Part shown: positions 8,857 to 17,736 of the stretch, one piece after another
Position numbering within the stretch: position 1 is the stretch's first letter
How the letters are laid out: each line of letters begins with the position of its first letter
From: Flavobacterium panacis
GTDB lineage: Bacteria > Bacteroidota > Bacteroidia > Flavobacteriales > Flavobacteriaceae
Length of the DNA: 64,000 nt
Direction of reading: 5' to 3'
Assembly (NCBI RefSeq): GCF_024649945.1
Contig: NZ_JANKMS010000001.1
Location: 124,001 to 188,000, forward strand
Notes under the pieces: generated by a model
Told to the model about the DNA's origin: nothing
The model's input: only the letters and a program-made list of their open reading frames with translations
The model's database searches: none
Program-made: the position numbers and the translations under genes

Positions 8857-8966
8857 TTTCTTTTAAGTTTCTAAGTTACTAAGCTTCTAAGTATCTAAGT
8901 TTTTCTTTATCACGCTGAGCGAAGTCTAAGCGTTTATGGAATTTTAAAATTGAAATTTACTCCGTT

Positions 8967-9299
8967 TTATCCACCTACACGTTTGGTTTTAAATCCTTTT
9001 TCTTTTAGGATAGCCATAATTTTGTCACGGTAATCGCCTTGAATTATGATTGAATCATCTTTAAAAGTACCGCCAACACTCAATTTGGTTTTGATTTCTT
9101 TGGCTAAGATTTTAAAATCTTCATCAGAACCTTCGTAACCTTCGATAATTGTGGTTGCTTTTCCTTTTCTTTTTTCAAATTTGCAGATCATTGGCTCTTT
9201 TTGAACGTAAAGAACGTGTTCTTGTTCTTCAACTTCCTCTGGTTCATTCGATTCCACGTGATCTGGAAATAAGTTTTTTAATTGATCTTTAAAGTCCAT
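8967..9299 (-). CDS. SUI1/YciH-type translation factor
   Basis: The 110-residue protein has an acidic N-terminus (residues 10-27) and a C-terminal SUI1 (eIF1-like) domain. The core reads KRKGKATTIIEGYEGSDEDF, then LKIKLSVGGTFKD-like text (KEIKTKLSVGGTFKDDSIIIQGDYRDKI), ending GFKTKRVGG. Bacterial YciH homologues bind the 30S subunit and influence initiation fidelity; that role is taken from the family. Confidence 0.9.
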   Translation of the reverse strand: MDFKDQLKNLFPDHVESNEPEEVEEQEHVLYVQKEPMICKFEKRKGKATTIIEGYEGSDEDFKILAKEIKTKLSVGGTFKDDSIIIQGDYRDKIMAILKEKGFKTKRVGG

Positions 9300-9409
9300 A
9301 TTTTTTTATTCTAAAAATAAATTCCAAGTATAAAGATATCTAAAAATTAAATTCCAAACCCCAAGAAAAACTTGGAATTTGGAATTTTAATATTGGAATT
9401 TATTAAAGT

Positions 9410-10360
9410 TTATTTTTTAATTAAACCTAACTCTACTAAACGCTCGTGCAAGAACTCTCCAGCAGAAATATCCTCGTATTTCTTAGGGTTTTCTTCATCA
9501 ATACAATTTTCAAGGCAATCCAAACGCATATCGCTTACTGGGTGCATGAAAAATGGAATAGAATAACGTGAAGTTCCCCACAATTCTCTCGGCGGATTTA
9601 CCACTTGGTGAATCGTAGATTTTAATTTGTTGTTGGTATGTCTAGACAACATATCTCCAACGTTGATTACCAATTCATCATCTTGAGCAATCGCATCAAT
9701 CCAATCGCCATTATGATTTTGAACTTGTAATCCTTTACCTTGAGCTCCCATTAGCAATGTAATCAAGTTAATATCACCGTGAGCTGCCGCGCGAATTGCG
9801 TTTTCTGGCTCAGAAGTAATAGGAGGGTAATGGATTGGTCTTAAAATAGAGTTTCCTTCTTTTGCATATTCATCAAAATAAAACTCATCTAAACCTAAAT
9901 GTAAAGCCAAAGCTCTTAAAACATAAACTCCAGTTTTCTCTAATTTTTGATACGCTTCTTTACCAACGACATTAAAACGTGGTAATTCAGTCACTTCAAC
10001 ATTATCTGGATATTCTGAAGCCCATCTAGAATCTGCATCAACGTATTGACCAAAATGCCAGAATTCTTTTAAATCTCCTTCTTTGCGTCCTTTAGCATGT
10101 TCTTTTCCAAAAGAAACATAACCTCTTTGGCCGCCAATTCCAGGAATTTCATATTTATGCTTAGTTTCTAATGGCAAGGCGAAAAAGTTTCTAATTTCAC
10201 CATAAAGTTCGTCTACCAATTGATCATCAAGAAAATGACCTTTTAAGGCTACGAAGCCAATGTTTTCAAATGCACTGCCGATTTCATTTACAAATTTTTG
10301 TTTACGTTCCGGGTTGTCCGAAAGGAAATCACGTAAGTCTACACTAGGAATGTTTTGCAT
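9410..10360 (-). CDS. Isopenicillin-N-synthase-like 2OG-Fe(II) oxygenase
   Basis: The 316-residue protein has an N-terminal DIOX_N domain (PSVDLRDFLSD; FVALKGHFLDDQLVDELYGEIRNFF) and a C-terminal 2OG-Fe(II) domain. The iron ligands are the His and Asp of AAHGDINLITLLMG and the His of STIHQVVNP. The 2-oxoglutarate-binding Arg lies in RYSIPFFMHP. It would couple oxidation of 2-oxoglutarate to oxidation of an organic substrate. The substrate is unknown. It is a single gene, and an inverted repeat rich in AATTCCAA/TTGGAATT lies just beyond its stop. Confidence 0.85.
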   Translation of the reverse strand: MQNIPSVDLRDFLSDNPERKQKFVNEIGSAFENIGFVALKGHFLDDQLVDELYGEIRNFFALPLETKHKYEIPGIGGQRGYVSFGKEHAKGRKEGDLKEFWHFGQYVDADSRWASEYPDNVEVTELPRFNVVGKEAYQKLEKTGVYVLRALALHLGLDEFYFDEYAKEGNSILRPIHYPPITSEPENAIRAAAHGDINLITLLMGAQGKGLQVQNHNGDWIDAIAQDDELVINVGDMLSRHTNNKLKSTIHQVVNPPRELWGTSRYSIPFFMHPVSDMRLDCLENCIDEENPKKYEDISAGEFLHERLVELGLIKK

Positions 10361-10516
10361 ACTTTACATTTTATATTTAAGAAAAAAAGGTGTCATAAGC
10401 ACCTTTCGCTAACAAAGGTAGAGAATATTTTAGGAAATAAACTTAAGCACAACTATTAAAAGTAGGTTTTTAATTAAAAATATATTTAAGAATTCAATAA
10501 AACTAACGCAAATTGT

Positions 10517-10524
10517 TATATTTG
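10517..10524 (+). promoter_or_regulatory. -7 promoter element for the 2-oxoacid dehydrogenase E1
   Basis: TATATTTG fits TAnnTTTG and lies 25 bp before the start codon. No good TTG is seen at the -33 position. Confidence 0.45.
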
Positions 10525-10549
10525 AAACACTCAAAAAACTGAAAAATAC

Positions 10550-12526
10550 ATGATTTTTTACCGACAAAACCTAACCGACGCTCAATTATTAGACTTATAT
10601 AAAAAATTACTAAAACCAAGATTAATCGAAGAAAAGATGCTCATCTTGATTCGACAAGGTAAAGTTTCTAAATGGTTTTCTGGAATAGGACAAGAAGCTA
10701 TTGCTGTTGGCGTTACAGCAGTTTTAGATCAGTCTGAATATATATTGCCAATGCATCGAAATCTTGGTGTTTTTACAACAAGAGAAATTCCGCTTCACCG
10801 TTTGTTTTCGCAATGGCAGGGAAAAGCAAATGGATTCACAAAAGGTCGTGACAGAAGTTTTCACTTTGGAACACAGGAATATAATATTATTGGAATGATT
10901 TCACATTTGGGACCTCAATTAGGAATCGCTGACGGAATCGCCCTTGCAAATAAACTTCAAGACAATAAAAAAATTACAGCTGTTTTTACCGGAGAAGGCG
11001 CTACAAGTGAAGGAGATTTTCACGAAGCATTAAATATTGCAGCGGTCTGGAAACTTCCTGTATTATTTATTATAGAAAATAATGGTTACGGACTTTCAAC
11101 ACCAACTAACGAACAATATGCTTGCGAAAATCTTGCAGACAAAGGAATTGGTTACGGAATTGAAAGTTGGATTATTGACGGAAATAATATTGTAGAAGTT
11201 TATAATAAACTTTCGCAGTTAAAAGAAGAAATGAAAGAAAATCCAAGACCGATTTTACTTGAATTTAAAACTTTTAGAATGCGCGGGCATGAAGAAGCAA
11301 GTGGTACAAAATACGTTCCGCAGGATTTAATGGATCAATGGGAATTGAGAGATCCTGTCGCTAATTACAAAAGATATTTACTCGAAAACGGAATTCTTAC
11401 GGAAGAATTAGACGATCAATTTCGTACTGAAATCAAACAAGAAATTGATGAAAACTGGGCAATGGCAAATGCCGAACCAGAAATCGAACCAACTTATAGT
11501 GGAGAATTAGATGATGTTTACAAACCATATCAATATGAAGAGTTTACTACAGAATCTGAAACTGAAAATATTCGTTTTATTGACGCTATTCGAAATGGTT
11601 TAAACGAATCTATGCAACGTCATCGAAATTTGGTTTTAATGGGACAAGATATTGCAGAATATGGGGGCGCTTTTAAAATCACGGACGGTTTTGTAGAATT
11701 CTTTGGAAAGGATCGTGTTCGTAATACACCAATCTGTGAGAGCGCTATTGTTTCAACCGGAATGGGATTATCTATAAACGGATATAAAGCCATTGTAGAA
11801 ATGCAATTTGCAGATTTCGTTTCTACAGGATTTAACCCGATTGTGAATCTTTTGGCTAAATCGCATTATCGCTGGGGCGAAAAAGCCGATGTTGTAGTTC
11901 GTATGCCTTGCGGCGGAGGAACTCAGGCTGGCCCTTTTCACTCGCAAACTAATGAAGCTTGGTTTACCAAAACCCCTGGTTTAAAAGTTGTTTATCCAGC
12001 ATTTCCTTATGATGCAAAAGGTCTTTTAAACACTTCAATTAACGATCCAAATCCTGTATTGTTTTTCGAACACAAATTATTATACAGAAGTATATATCAA
12101 GAAGTTCCTAAGGAATATTATACTATTCCTTTAGGTAAAGCCGCTTTGGTAAAAGAAGGAAAATCAGTAACGATAATCTCATTCGGAGCTCCTGTTCATT
12201 GGGCTTTAGAAACTTTAACCCGTAATCCAGAAATTGATGCTGATTTAATCGATTTAAGAACATTGCAACCTTTAGATACTGAAACTATTTTTGCCTCGGT
12301 TAAGAAAACAGGAAAAGCAATAATCTACCAAGAAGACACTATGTTTGGTGGAATTGCAAGTGATATTTCGGCCTTAATTATGGAAAATTGCTTCGAATAT
12401 CTTGATGCTCCTGTAAAACGTGTAGCGAGTTTAGATTCGCCGATTCCGTTCACTAAAGCTTTGGAAGATCAGTTTTTACCAAGAAATAGGTTTGAGGAAG
12501 CTTTGCTTGAGCTTCTAAGATACTAG
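10550..12526 (+). CDS. 2-oxoacid (branched-chain) dehydrogenase E1, fused alpha and beta subunits
   Basis: The 658 residues join two proteins. Residues about 10-320 are the E1 alpha chain with the thiamine-diphosphate motif GEGATSEGDFHEALNIAAVW...IENNGYGLSTP. From about 345 to the end is the E1 beta chain (FIDAIRNGLNESMQRH..LMGQDIAEYGGAF, then the transketolase C-terminal domain ending PIPFTKALEDQFLP). It decarboxylates a branched 2-oxoacid and passes the acyl group to E2 lipoate. Fused E1 of this length is usual in Bacteroidota. E2 and E3 are not in the window. The product feeds branched fatty acids, the main membrane lipids of this group. Confidence 0.9.
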   Translation: MIFYRQNLTDAQLLDLYKKLLKPRLIEEKMLILIRQGKVSKWFSGIGQEAIAVGVTAVLDQSEYILPMHRNLGVFTTREIPLHRLFSQWQGKANGFTKGRDRSFHFGTQEYNIIGMISHLGPQLGIADGIALANKLQDNKKITAVFTGEGATSEGDFHEALNIAAVWKLPVLFIIENNGYGLSTPTNEQYACENLADKGIGYGIESWIIDGNNIVEVYNKLSQLKEEMKENPRPILLEFKTFRMRGHEEASGTKYVPQDLMDQWELRDPVANYKRYLLENGILTEELDDQFRTEIKQEIDENWAMANAEPEIEPTYSGELDDVYKPYQYEEFTTESETENIRFIDAIRNGLNESMQRHRNLVLMGQDIAEYGGAFKITDGFVEFFGKDRVRNTPICESAIVSTGMGLSINGYKAIVEMQFADFVSTGFNPIVNLLAKSHYRWGEKADVVVRMPCGGGTQAGPFHSQTNEAWFTKTPGLKVVYPAFPYDAKGLLNTSINDPNPVLFFEHKLLYRSIYQEVPKEYYTIPLGKAALVKEGKSVTIISFGAPVHWALETLTRNPEIDADLIDLRTLQPLDTETIFASVKKTGKAIIYQEDTMFGGIASDISALIMENCFEYLDAPVKRVASLDSPIPFTKALEDQFLPRNRFEEALLELLRY

Positions 12527-12585
12527 CCTAAGGCACTGAGATACTAAGGCACTAAGATGCTAAGTTTCCCAATCTTTACAAATAC

Positions 12586-12619
12586 AAAAAAGGATGAGTT
12601 TTTTTGCTCATCCTTTTTT
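12586..12619. terminator. Bidirectional terminator between convergent genes
   Basis: Arms AAAAAAGGATGAG (12586-12598) and CTCATCCTTTTTT (12607-12619) form a perfect 13-bp stem with A- and T-runs at the ends. It serves the E1 gene and the convergent small gene at 12676. It is flanked by degenerate 'CTAAG' repeats (12512-12570 and 12628-12672) that can pair with each other. Confidence 0.85.
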
Positions 12620-12675
12620 GCATCGCGCTCTAAGAAAAACCTCAGAATCTTAGTAGCTTAGAAACTCAGAACCTC

Positions 12676-13077
12676 TTATTTAGCCTCAACTTCAAAAAGC
12701 TGTACTTGACTTTTCAATCTTTCGATCAGTAAATTCATCATTCGTTTATTTAAATTAGATGAATTTTGTATGTAAGTATCATATTCATTAATTGTAAAAA
12801 GTCCCATTATGATTCCTTTTAATGAATTTCTGAATTTAATATCTTTTTGAATGGAATTTTCAATTATCTGCAATTTCTTTTCAACGGAATAAGAGTAAAA
12901 ATCTCTTTTGTTTTTATTGATATAATTAATAAAAACAGCAATAAATAAATCGTTTTGAAGTTTTAAAATCGGTCTGATGGTCTGGTTTTGAAATAACTCA
13001 TCTGGAGAAGATTGAGCACTTACGGTTCCTAAAGTTTCGCCTCTGAATTCTTTTAAAAAAGTGTCTCTATCTTCCAT
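12676..13077 (-). CDS. Conserved hypothetical protein, 133 aa
   Basis: Not recognised with certainty. The protein is soluble and largely helical. It opens MEDRDTFLKEFRGETLGTVSAQSSPDELFQNQTIRPILKLQNDLFIAVF, then has a basic Tyr/Lys-rich middle (NKNKRDFYSYSVEKKLQIIENSIQKD) and a helical C-terminus (NLNKRMMNLLIERLKSQVQLFEVEAK). I recall that similar proteins in Flavobacterium are often labelled 'glyoxalase', but I see no VOC-type metal ligands here. It is monocistronic. Confidence 0.6.
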   Translation of the reverse strand: MEDRDTFLKEFRGETLGTVSAQSSPDELFQNQTIRPILKLQNDLFIAVFINYINKNKRDFYSYSVEKKLQIIENSIQKDIKFRNSLKGIIMGLFTINEYDTYIQNSSNLNKRMMNLLIERLKSQVQLFEVEAK

Positions 13078-13131
13078 GGTATTTGTTTTTAGTTTTATTT
13101 AAAGTTAACTAAATAATCCCACAGTAAAACC

Positions 13132-13139
13132 TATTTTTG
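13132..13139 (+). promoter_or_regulatory. -7 promoter element for the small lipoprotein
   Basis: TATTTTTG fits TAnnTTTG and ends 18 bp before the start codon of the lipoprotein gene. Confidence 0.45.
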
Positions 13140-13157
13140 TTTATATAAAAATAAATT

Positions 13158-13577
13158 ATGCGAATATTTCTGTTTATCTGCTTATTACTAGCATCTTGCA
13201 ATTCTAAAGAAGACAAAGAAAAATACAATCATAAACTTTATCGTGCTGTAAACAATAAAGATACTGCTGTTTTAGACATTCATATCAATGATAAAAGATT
13301 TTACGGGCGATACGAAATTTCACATTACGGAACAGGAAAAGATTCCGGAGACGTTAGAGGTGATCTTAGAGGAGATACTCTTCGTGGCGATTATCATTAC
13401 ATTTCTTTTGGAGGGAATTGGAAGAGAGTACCAATTGCGATTTTACAGAAAAATGAAAAGCTTTATTTAGGAAAAGGAGTAATTGGAACTTATTTTAATC
13501 TTCCTTGCTTTGTTCCCGAAGTACCAATTGATTATTCAAATTCTGAGTTTATTTTTGAAAAAATAGAAAAGGAGTAG
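13158..13577 (+). CDS. Small lipoprotein of unknown function
   Basis: MRIFLFICLLLASCNSKE is a short lipoprotein signal with the lipidated Cys at residue 14. The mature part contains a Gly/Asp/Arg-rich repeat (SGDVRGDLRGDTLRGDY, about 60-76), in which RGD-like turns recur every 4-6 residues, suggesting successive beta turns. The rest looks all-beta. No family is recognised. It is single, with a large inverted repeat downstream. Confidence 0.65.
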   Translation: MRIFLFICLLLASCNSKEDKEKYNHKLYRAVNNKDTAVLDIHINDKRFYGRYEISHYGTGKDSGDVRGDLRGDTLRGDYHYISFGGNWKRVPIAILQKNEKLYLGKGVIGTYFNLPCFVPEVPIDYSNSEFIFEKIEKE

Positions 13578-13592
13578 GGCTACTTGCACATC

Positions 13593-13705
13593 TTTTAACC
13601 GCAAAGCACGCAAAGTTTTTTTGACTATGTAAATCTTAAAAAGCGCAAAGTTCGCTAAGCTTTGTATAAAAAACTTTGCGAACTTTGCGTGCTTTGCGGT
13701 TAAAA
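13593..13705. repeat. Large nested inverted repeat between convergent genes
   Basis: The outer arms at 13593-13617 and 13681-13705 are perfect 25-bp complements built from 'CGCAAAG' words (TTTTAACCGCAAAG... / ...CTTTGCGGTTAAAA). The 63-bp centre holds a second partial stem (GCGCAAAGTTCGC against GCGAACTTTGCG-like text). It can act as a bidirectional terminator but is far larger than needed. It belongs with the other nested spacers in this window. Confidence 0.75.
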
Positions 13706-13706
13706 C

Positions 13707-14954
13707 TTACCCAATAGTTGATGGCAGTTCAAAAATTTCGAGATCAAAATATCTTACTGAAGCCATGACATGGTCAAAAATATCAGCCATGATATATTCG
13801 TAGTTGGCCCAACGTTTATCACTAGAAAAAACATAAATTTCCAACGGAACTCCATGTGCAGTCGACTGTAATTGTCTACATATAATATGCATATTTTTGT
13901 TTAATCCTGGATGATCATTTAAATATTGCATGATGTACTTTCGAAACAATCCTAAATTGGTCATATTTCGGCCATTTAGCGAAAGCGTTTTATCAACTCC
14001 TCTCAGGTCATTATAGCGATCAATTTCCGCCTGACGACTGTCAATATAGGCCGTTATCAATTGAACTTTTCGTAATTGATGTAAATCTTCATCATTCAAA
14101 AAACGAATCGTACTACTTTTTATTAAAACATGTCTTTTAATACGTCTTCCATCAGATTTTTGCATTCCGCGCCAATTCTGAAATGAATCTGAACTTAGAG
14201 CATAAGTGGGAATTGTGGTAATCGTATTATCGAAATTTCGTACTTTTACGGTTGTCAAATTGATTTCGATTACATCTCCATCGGCTCCGAATTTATCCAT
14301 TGTAATCCAGTCACCAATACGAACCATGTCGTTTATGGCAACCTGAACACTGGAAACAAATCCCAGAATAGTATCTCTGAAAATCAAGATAATAATTGCT
14401 GAAAGTGTTCCTAAAATGGTTAATAATTCGCCTCTTTTGATTCCGAATAGTGTAGAAATAATCATTGCGACTCCAAAAATCCAAAGAATGATCATAATAA
14501 CCTGAACGAAACTGTCAATTGGTTTATCGCTATATTCTGGTTTTTGTTTTAAGTAATCGCGTAACGAATTAAAAATTGTTCTGACAATCCATAATCCAAG
14601 TAAAACGATATAAATACCAACTATTTTTCCGAACATGGATTCCCAATATTCGTATTTATCTAAAATAACAGGAACTGCTTTATAAATAAAGAAAAACGGA
14701 ATTAAATAAGCTGTATATCTGGTGGTTTTGTTTTGAATTAAATAATCATCAAACTTAGTTTTGGTACGCTGTGCAAAAATGGCAGTCAAAGTGACTAAAA
14801 TAAATTTGGCTACATAATATATAATGTAAGCCAGCGCTATTAAAATAGCAATATTAAAAATCAGGCTTGTATAAGAAGCAACATTGCGACTCATTCCCCA
14901 ATCTCTAAATAAGGGATATAAAAAATTAAATATTTTCTCCAAAAGCTTAAGCAT
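13707..14954 (-). CDS. MscS-family mechanosensitive channel (YbdG-like)
   Basis: The protein has 415 residues, the same length as E. coli YbdG. Five hydrophobic segments precede the pore-lining helix (about 170-200: LLTILGTLSAIIILIFRDTILGFVSSVQVA) and the MscS beta domain (DMVRIGDWITMDKFGADGDVIEINLTTVKVRNFDNTITTIPTYAL). The C-terminal alpha/beta domain ends in FELPSTIG. It would sit in the inner membrane and open on osmotic down-shock. Its start overlaps the end of the DUF3817 gene by 8 bp, so the two are co-translated. Confidence 0.9.
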   Translation of the reverse strand: MLKLLEKIFNFLYPLFRDWGMSRNVASYTSLIFNIAILIALAYIIYYVAKFILVTLTAIFAQRTKTKFDDYLIQNKTTRYTAYLIPFFFIYKAVPVILDKYEYWESMFGKIVGIYIVLLGLWIVRTIFNSLRDYLKQKPEYSDKPIDSFVQVIMIILWIFGVAMIISTLFGIKRGELLTILGTLSAIIILIFRDTILGFVSSVQVAINDMVRIGDWITMDKFGADGDVIEINLTTVKVRNFDNTITTIPTYALSSDSFQNWRGMQKSDGRRIKRHVLIKSSTIRFLNDEDLHQLRKVQLITAYIDSRQAEIDRYNDLRGVDKTLSLNGRNMTNLGLFRKYIMQYLNDHPGLNKNMHIICRQLQSTAHGVPLEIYVFSSDKRWANYEYIMADIFDHVMASVRYFDLEIFELPSTIG

Positions 14955-15240
14955 TTGCTTTAGTTTCTAAATATTTTTTTTCAACATAAAATGTTCCAAA
15001 CGGAATAAGTGAAGCTACTAAAATGATTCCGAAAGTTTTTAAATCCCAATTCATTGATTTTTTCAATAAAAAAGCTAAAATAATATATCCGATAAACAAC
15101 ACTCCATGCGTCATTCCTAACGGACGTAATAAGGTGTGATAAAGTTCTGGATTATTATTTTTGATAATCAACATATTAGCAAACAATACTAAATAAGAGA
15201 TTCCTTCTAAAATGGCAGTAATTTTGAAAATCTTGAGCAT
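14947..15240 (-). CDS. DUF3817 small membrane protein
   Basis: The 97-residue protein has three hydrophobic helices (about 3-27, 44-62, 70-85). The patterns ILEGISYLVLFANML and GMTHGVLFIGYIILAFLL are characteristic of DUF3817 integral membrane proteins. Function is unknown. It overlaps the channel gene by 8 bp, which suggests the two act together at the inner membrane. Confidence 0.8.
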   Translation of the reverse strand: MLKIFKITAILEGISYLVLFANMLIIKNNNPELYHTLLRPLGMTHGVLFIGYIILAFLLKKSMNWDLKTFGIILVASLIPFGTFYVEKKYLETKANA

Positions 15241-15381
15241 GTATATTTTTTTTTAAGTTTTATGCCAGCAAAATTAAGGATTCTGGATTGATTTCAGAAT
15301 TTAAAAATTCAAAATTAACTCCGTTCAAGATCTTTAAAATTGGGATTTGGAATTTAAAAATTTGGAAATTATCTTTACTCT

Positions 15382-15915
15382 ATGAGTAAAAGAGATTTAA
15401 AAAAATATTTAGGCGAGTTAACCAAAGAGCAATTAGAAGAACAATTAATAGAATTGTATGAAAAATTTGCTCCAGTAAAAGTATATTACGACTTTGTTTT
15501 TAATCCTAAAGAAGACAAATTATTGCAAGACGCAAAGGTTAAAATCTCGCAGGAATATTTTCCAATCAAAAAGCCAGGAGCAAAATGGCGTCCAAAAGCT
15601 AAAATGCGTAGATCGGTTGCTCAAAAATTAATCAAACATTTCATAATGCTTGGAGTTGACTCTTATGTTGTCGCCGATATTATGCTTTATAATATTGAAA
15701 TTGCGCAAACGTTTTCTTCTCAAAACTTCATCAAGCAAGAATTATTTTACAAAAGTATCTTTAATTCGTTTGAACAAGCTGTTAATTTTATCATCTCAAA
15801 CGGAATTTTTAACGATTTTAAATTACGAATTAATGCCATTTTTGAAGAAACTATGCAGCAAAAATGGAAGAATAAGTACGATTTTGAGACTATTTTAGAC
15901 AAAATCGACTCCTAA
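15382..15915 (+). CDS. DUF6155 family protein
   Basis: The 177-residue soluble protein opens MSKRDLKKYLGELTKEQLEEQLIELYEKFAPVKVYYDFVFNPKED, which I recognise as the DUF6155 pattern found in Bacteroidota. It is rich in Lys and helical throughout. No catalytic motif is visible and the function is unknown. It lies 109 bp upstream of the SF2 helicase gene, which has its own promoter element. Confidence 0.7.
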   Translation: MSKRDLKKYLGELTKEQLEEQLIELYEKFAPVKVYYDFVFNPKEDKLLQDAKVKISQEYFPIKKPGAKWRPKAKMRRSVAQKLIKHFIMLGVDSYVVADIMLYNIEIAQTFSSQNFIKQELFYKSIFNSFEQAVNFIISNGIFNDFKLRINAIFEETMQQKWKNKYDFETILDKIDS

Positions 15916-15996
15916 AACCACTTCCCATAGAAAATCTTTATTTAAAAAAAACATTAATTTTAGTTTAAAATAAGATGAATAACTGTTTTTTCGACG

Positions 15997-16004
15997 TATT
16001 TTTG
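15997..16004 (+). promoter_or_regulatory. -7 promoter element for the SF2 helicase
   Basis: TATTTTTG fits TAnnTTTG, 20 bp before the start codon. Confidence 0.45.
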
Positions 16005-16024
16005 CAAAAATCCAAAAATAAACA

Positions 16025-17563
16025 ATGTCTCAAAACACTTTAGAAATACAAAGAGAAGAGAAAAAAGAACTTTATGCATATCAAAAAGGCGATATTGACG
16101 CTATTTTTGACCGTTTAGACAATGCTCCTCCGAAACATCATTTATTGTATCAGCTTCCGACAGGAGGAGGAAAAACGGTGATATTTTCTGAGATCGTTCG
16201 CCGCTACTTATCAAACAACGATAAAAAAGTGGTTGTTTTAACACACCGTATCGAATTATGTAAGCAAACTTCAAAAATGCTGACAGGATTTGGTGTTACA
16301 AACAAGATTATCAATAGTAAAGTAAAAGAATTGCCAGACCAGAATGATTTTTCTTGTTTTGTAGCAATGGTTGAAACTTTGAAAAACCGTATCAATGATG
16401 AGAAACTTCATTTGGATAATATCGGTTTGGTTATTATTGATGAGGCGCACTACAACTCGTTTAGAAAGTTGTTAAACTCATTCAAAAATGCTTTTATTCT
16501 TGGAGTAACAGCAACGCCTTTGAGTTCTAATATCAAATTACCAATGCATCAAAGTTATAATGAACTTATTGTTGGTGATACTATTGGTTCATTGATTGAT
16601 AAAGGATTTTTGGCAAAAGCTACAACTTACAGCTATGATGTTGGTTTGACTTCGTTAAAAGTGGGAATCAATGGTGATTATACTGTCAAATCATCAGATG
16701 ATTTATATACCAACACTTTGATGCAGGAAAAGCTTCTTCATGCTTATACAGAGCGTTCTTTAGGTAAGAAAACGTTGATTTTCAATAATGGTATTCATAC
16801 TTCTTTATATGTATACGAAACCTTTAGAGAAGCAGGTTACGATATTAGACACCTTGACAACACCAGTAGTTCTGAAGAACGTAAAGATATTCTACAATGG
16901 TTTAAAAAGACACCAGATGCAATTTTGACTTCTGTCGGAATTTTAACAACTGGTTTTGACGAACCAACTGTAGAGACTATAATTTTGAACAGAGCAACAA
17001 AATCGTTGACATTATATTTCCAAATGATTGGTCGTGGTTCTCGTAAACTTCCTGGAAAAGATGAATTTACAGTTATCGATTTAGGAAATAATGCCGCACG
17101 TTTTGGTTTATGGAGTGATCCTGTAAACTGGCAACACATCTTTAAATCACCTGAATTTTATTTGGAAAACCTTCGTGATGACCATGAAATTGAGATGTTT
17201 TTCAAATACAGTATGCCACCAGAATTACGAGCAAAATTCAGTAAAACGGCTGATGTATCTTTCGATGTTGACGAAGAACACAAGTTAATTATCAAACAAA
17301 ATTTACGTTCGAAAGTTGTTTTAGATAAATCTCTGGATCAACATGCTGGAATGTGTGTCGATAATACCGAAACACTTCAGGAAGCTAAAATGCTGGCAAA
17401 AGAACTGGATGATGATATTGAAGACCGTATTAAACGTTACTCTAAATGCTTAAGTCAATGTAGTAAAAACTACCGCGAATGGCTGGTAGATGATTACAAG
17501 CAAAGATTAACTTTATTAATTGGTAAAAAATATCGTGAGAAAATCATGAACGAACCAGATTGA
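16025..17563 (+). CDS. SF2 DEAD/DEAH-type helicase (RadD/SSL2-like)
   Basis: The 512-residue protein has the Walker A motif in QLPTGGGKTVIF (about 43-54), DEAH in VIIDEAHYNSF (about 139-149), motif III VTATPLSS, and the helicase C domain with motif VI QMIGRGSRKLPGKDEF (about 332-347). This layout resembles the UvrB/RecG-like 'DEAD/DEAH box helicase' SSL2/RadD group, usually linked to DNA repair. A C-terminal region of about 120 residues with several Cys (MCVDN..KCLSQCSKN) is of unknown role. The partner and substrate are unknown. Confidence 0.85.
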   Translation: MSQNTLEIQREEKKELYAYQKGDIDAIFDRLDNAPPKHHLLYQLPTGGGKTVIFSEIVRRYLSNNDKKVVVLTHRIELCKQTSKMLTGFGVTNKIINSKVKELPDQNDFSCFVAMVETLKNRINDEKLHLDNIGLVIIDEAHYNSFRKLLNSFKNAFILGVTATPLSSNIKLPMHQSYNELIVGDTIGSLIDKGFLAKATTYSYDVGLTSLKVGINGDYTVKSSDDLYTNTLMQEKLLHAYTERSLGKKTLIFNNGIHTSLYVYETFREAGYDIRHLDNTSSSEERKDILQWFKKTPDAILTSVGILTTGFDEPTVETIILNRATKSLTLYFQMIGRGSRKLPGKDEFTVIDLGNNAARFGLWSDPVNWQHIFKSPEFYLENLRDDHEIEMFFKYSMPPELRAKFSKTADVSFDVDEEHKLIIKQNLRSKVVLDKSLDQHAGMCVDNTETLQEAKMLAKELDDDIEDRIKRYSKCLSQCSKNYREWLVDDYKQRLTLLIGKKYREKIMNEPD

Positions 17564-17576
17564 TAAATTTTATTTT

Positions 17577-17717
17577 GTTTCAGGTTTCATGTTTCAAGTT
17601 GTTGGAATCTAAAACATTCTATATAATACAAAAGGAGAAATCGCGTTTCAGAAGAAATGCAATTTCTCCTTTCAACTTATTAAGTTTCTATGTAACTTGA
17701 AACATGAAACGTGAAAC
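17577..17717. repeat. Nested inverted repeat with an inner terminator
   Basis: Outer arms at 17577-17600 and 17694-17717 match as complements in 23 of 24 bases. They are built from 'GTTTCA' words. Inside lies a terminator-like hairpin, GGAGAAAT...ATTTCTCC, flanked by AAA and TTT. It separates two co-directional helicase genes; the right arm overlaps the first codons of a longer reading frame of the second gene. Confidence 0.7.
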
Positions 17718-17736
17718 AAAAAAAACTAAAATACTC

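Noticed and set aside
13593..13705. CRISPR-like repeats
   Set aside because: The repeated words form inverted, not regularly spaced direct, repeats, and no cas genes are present anywhere in the window.
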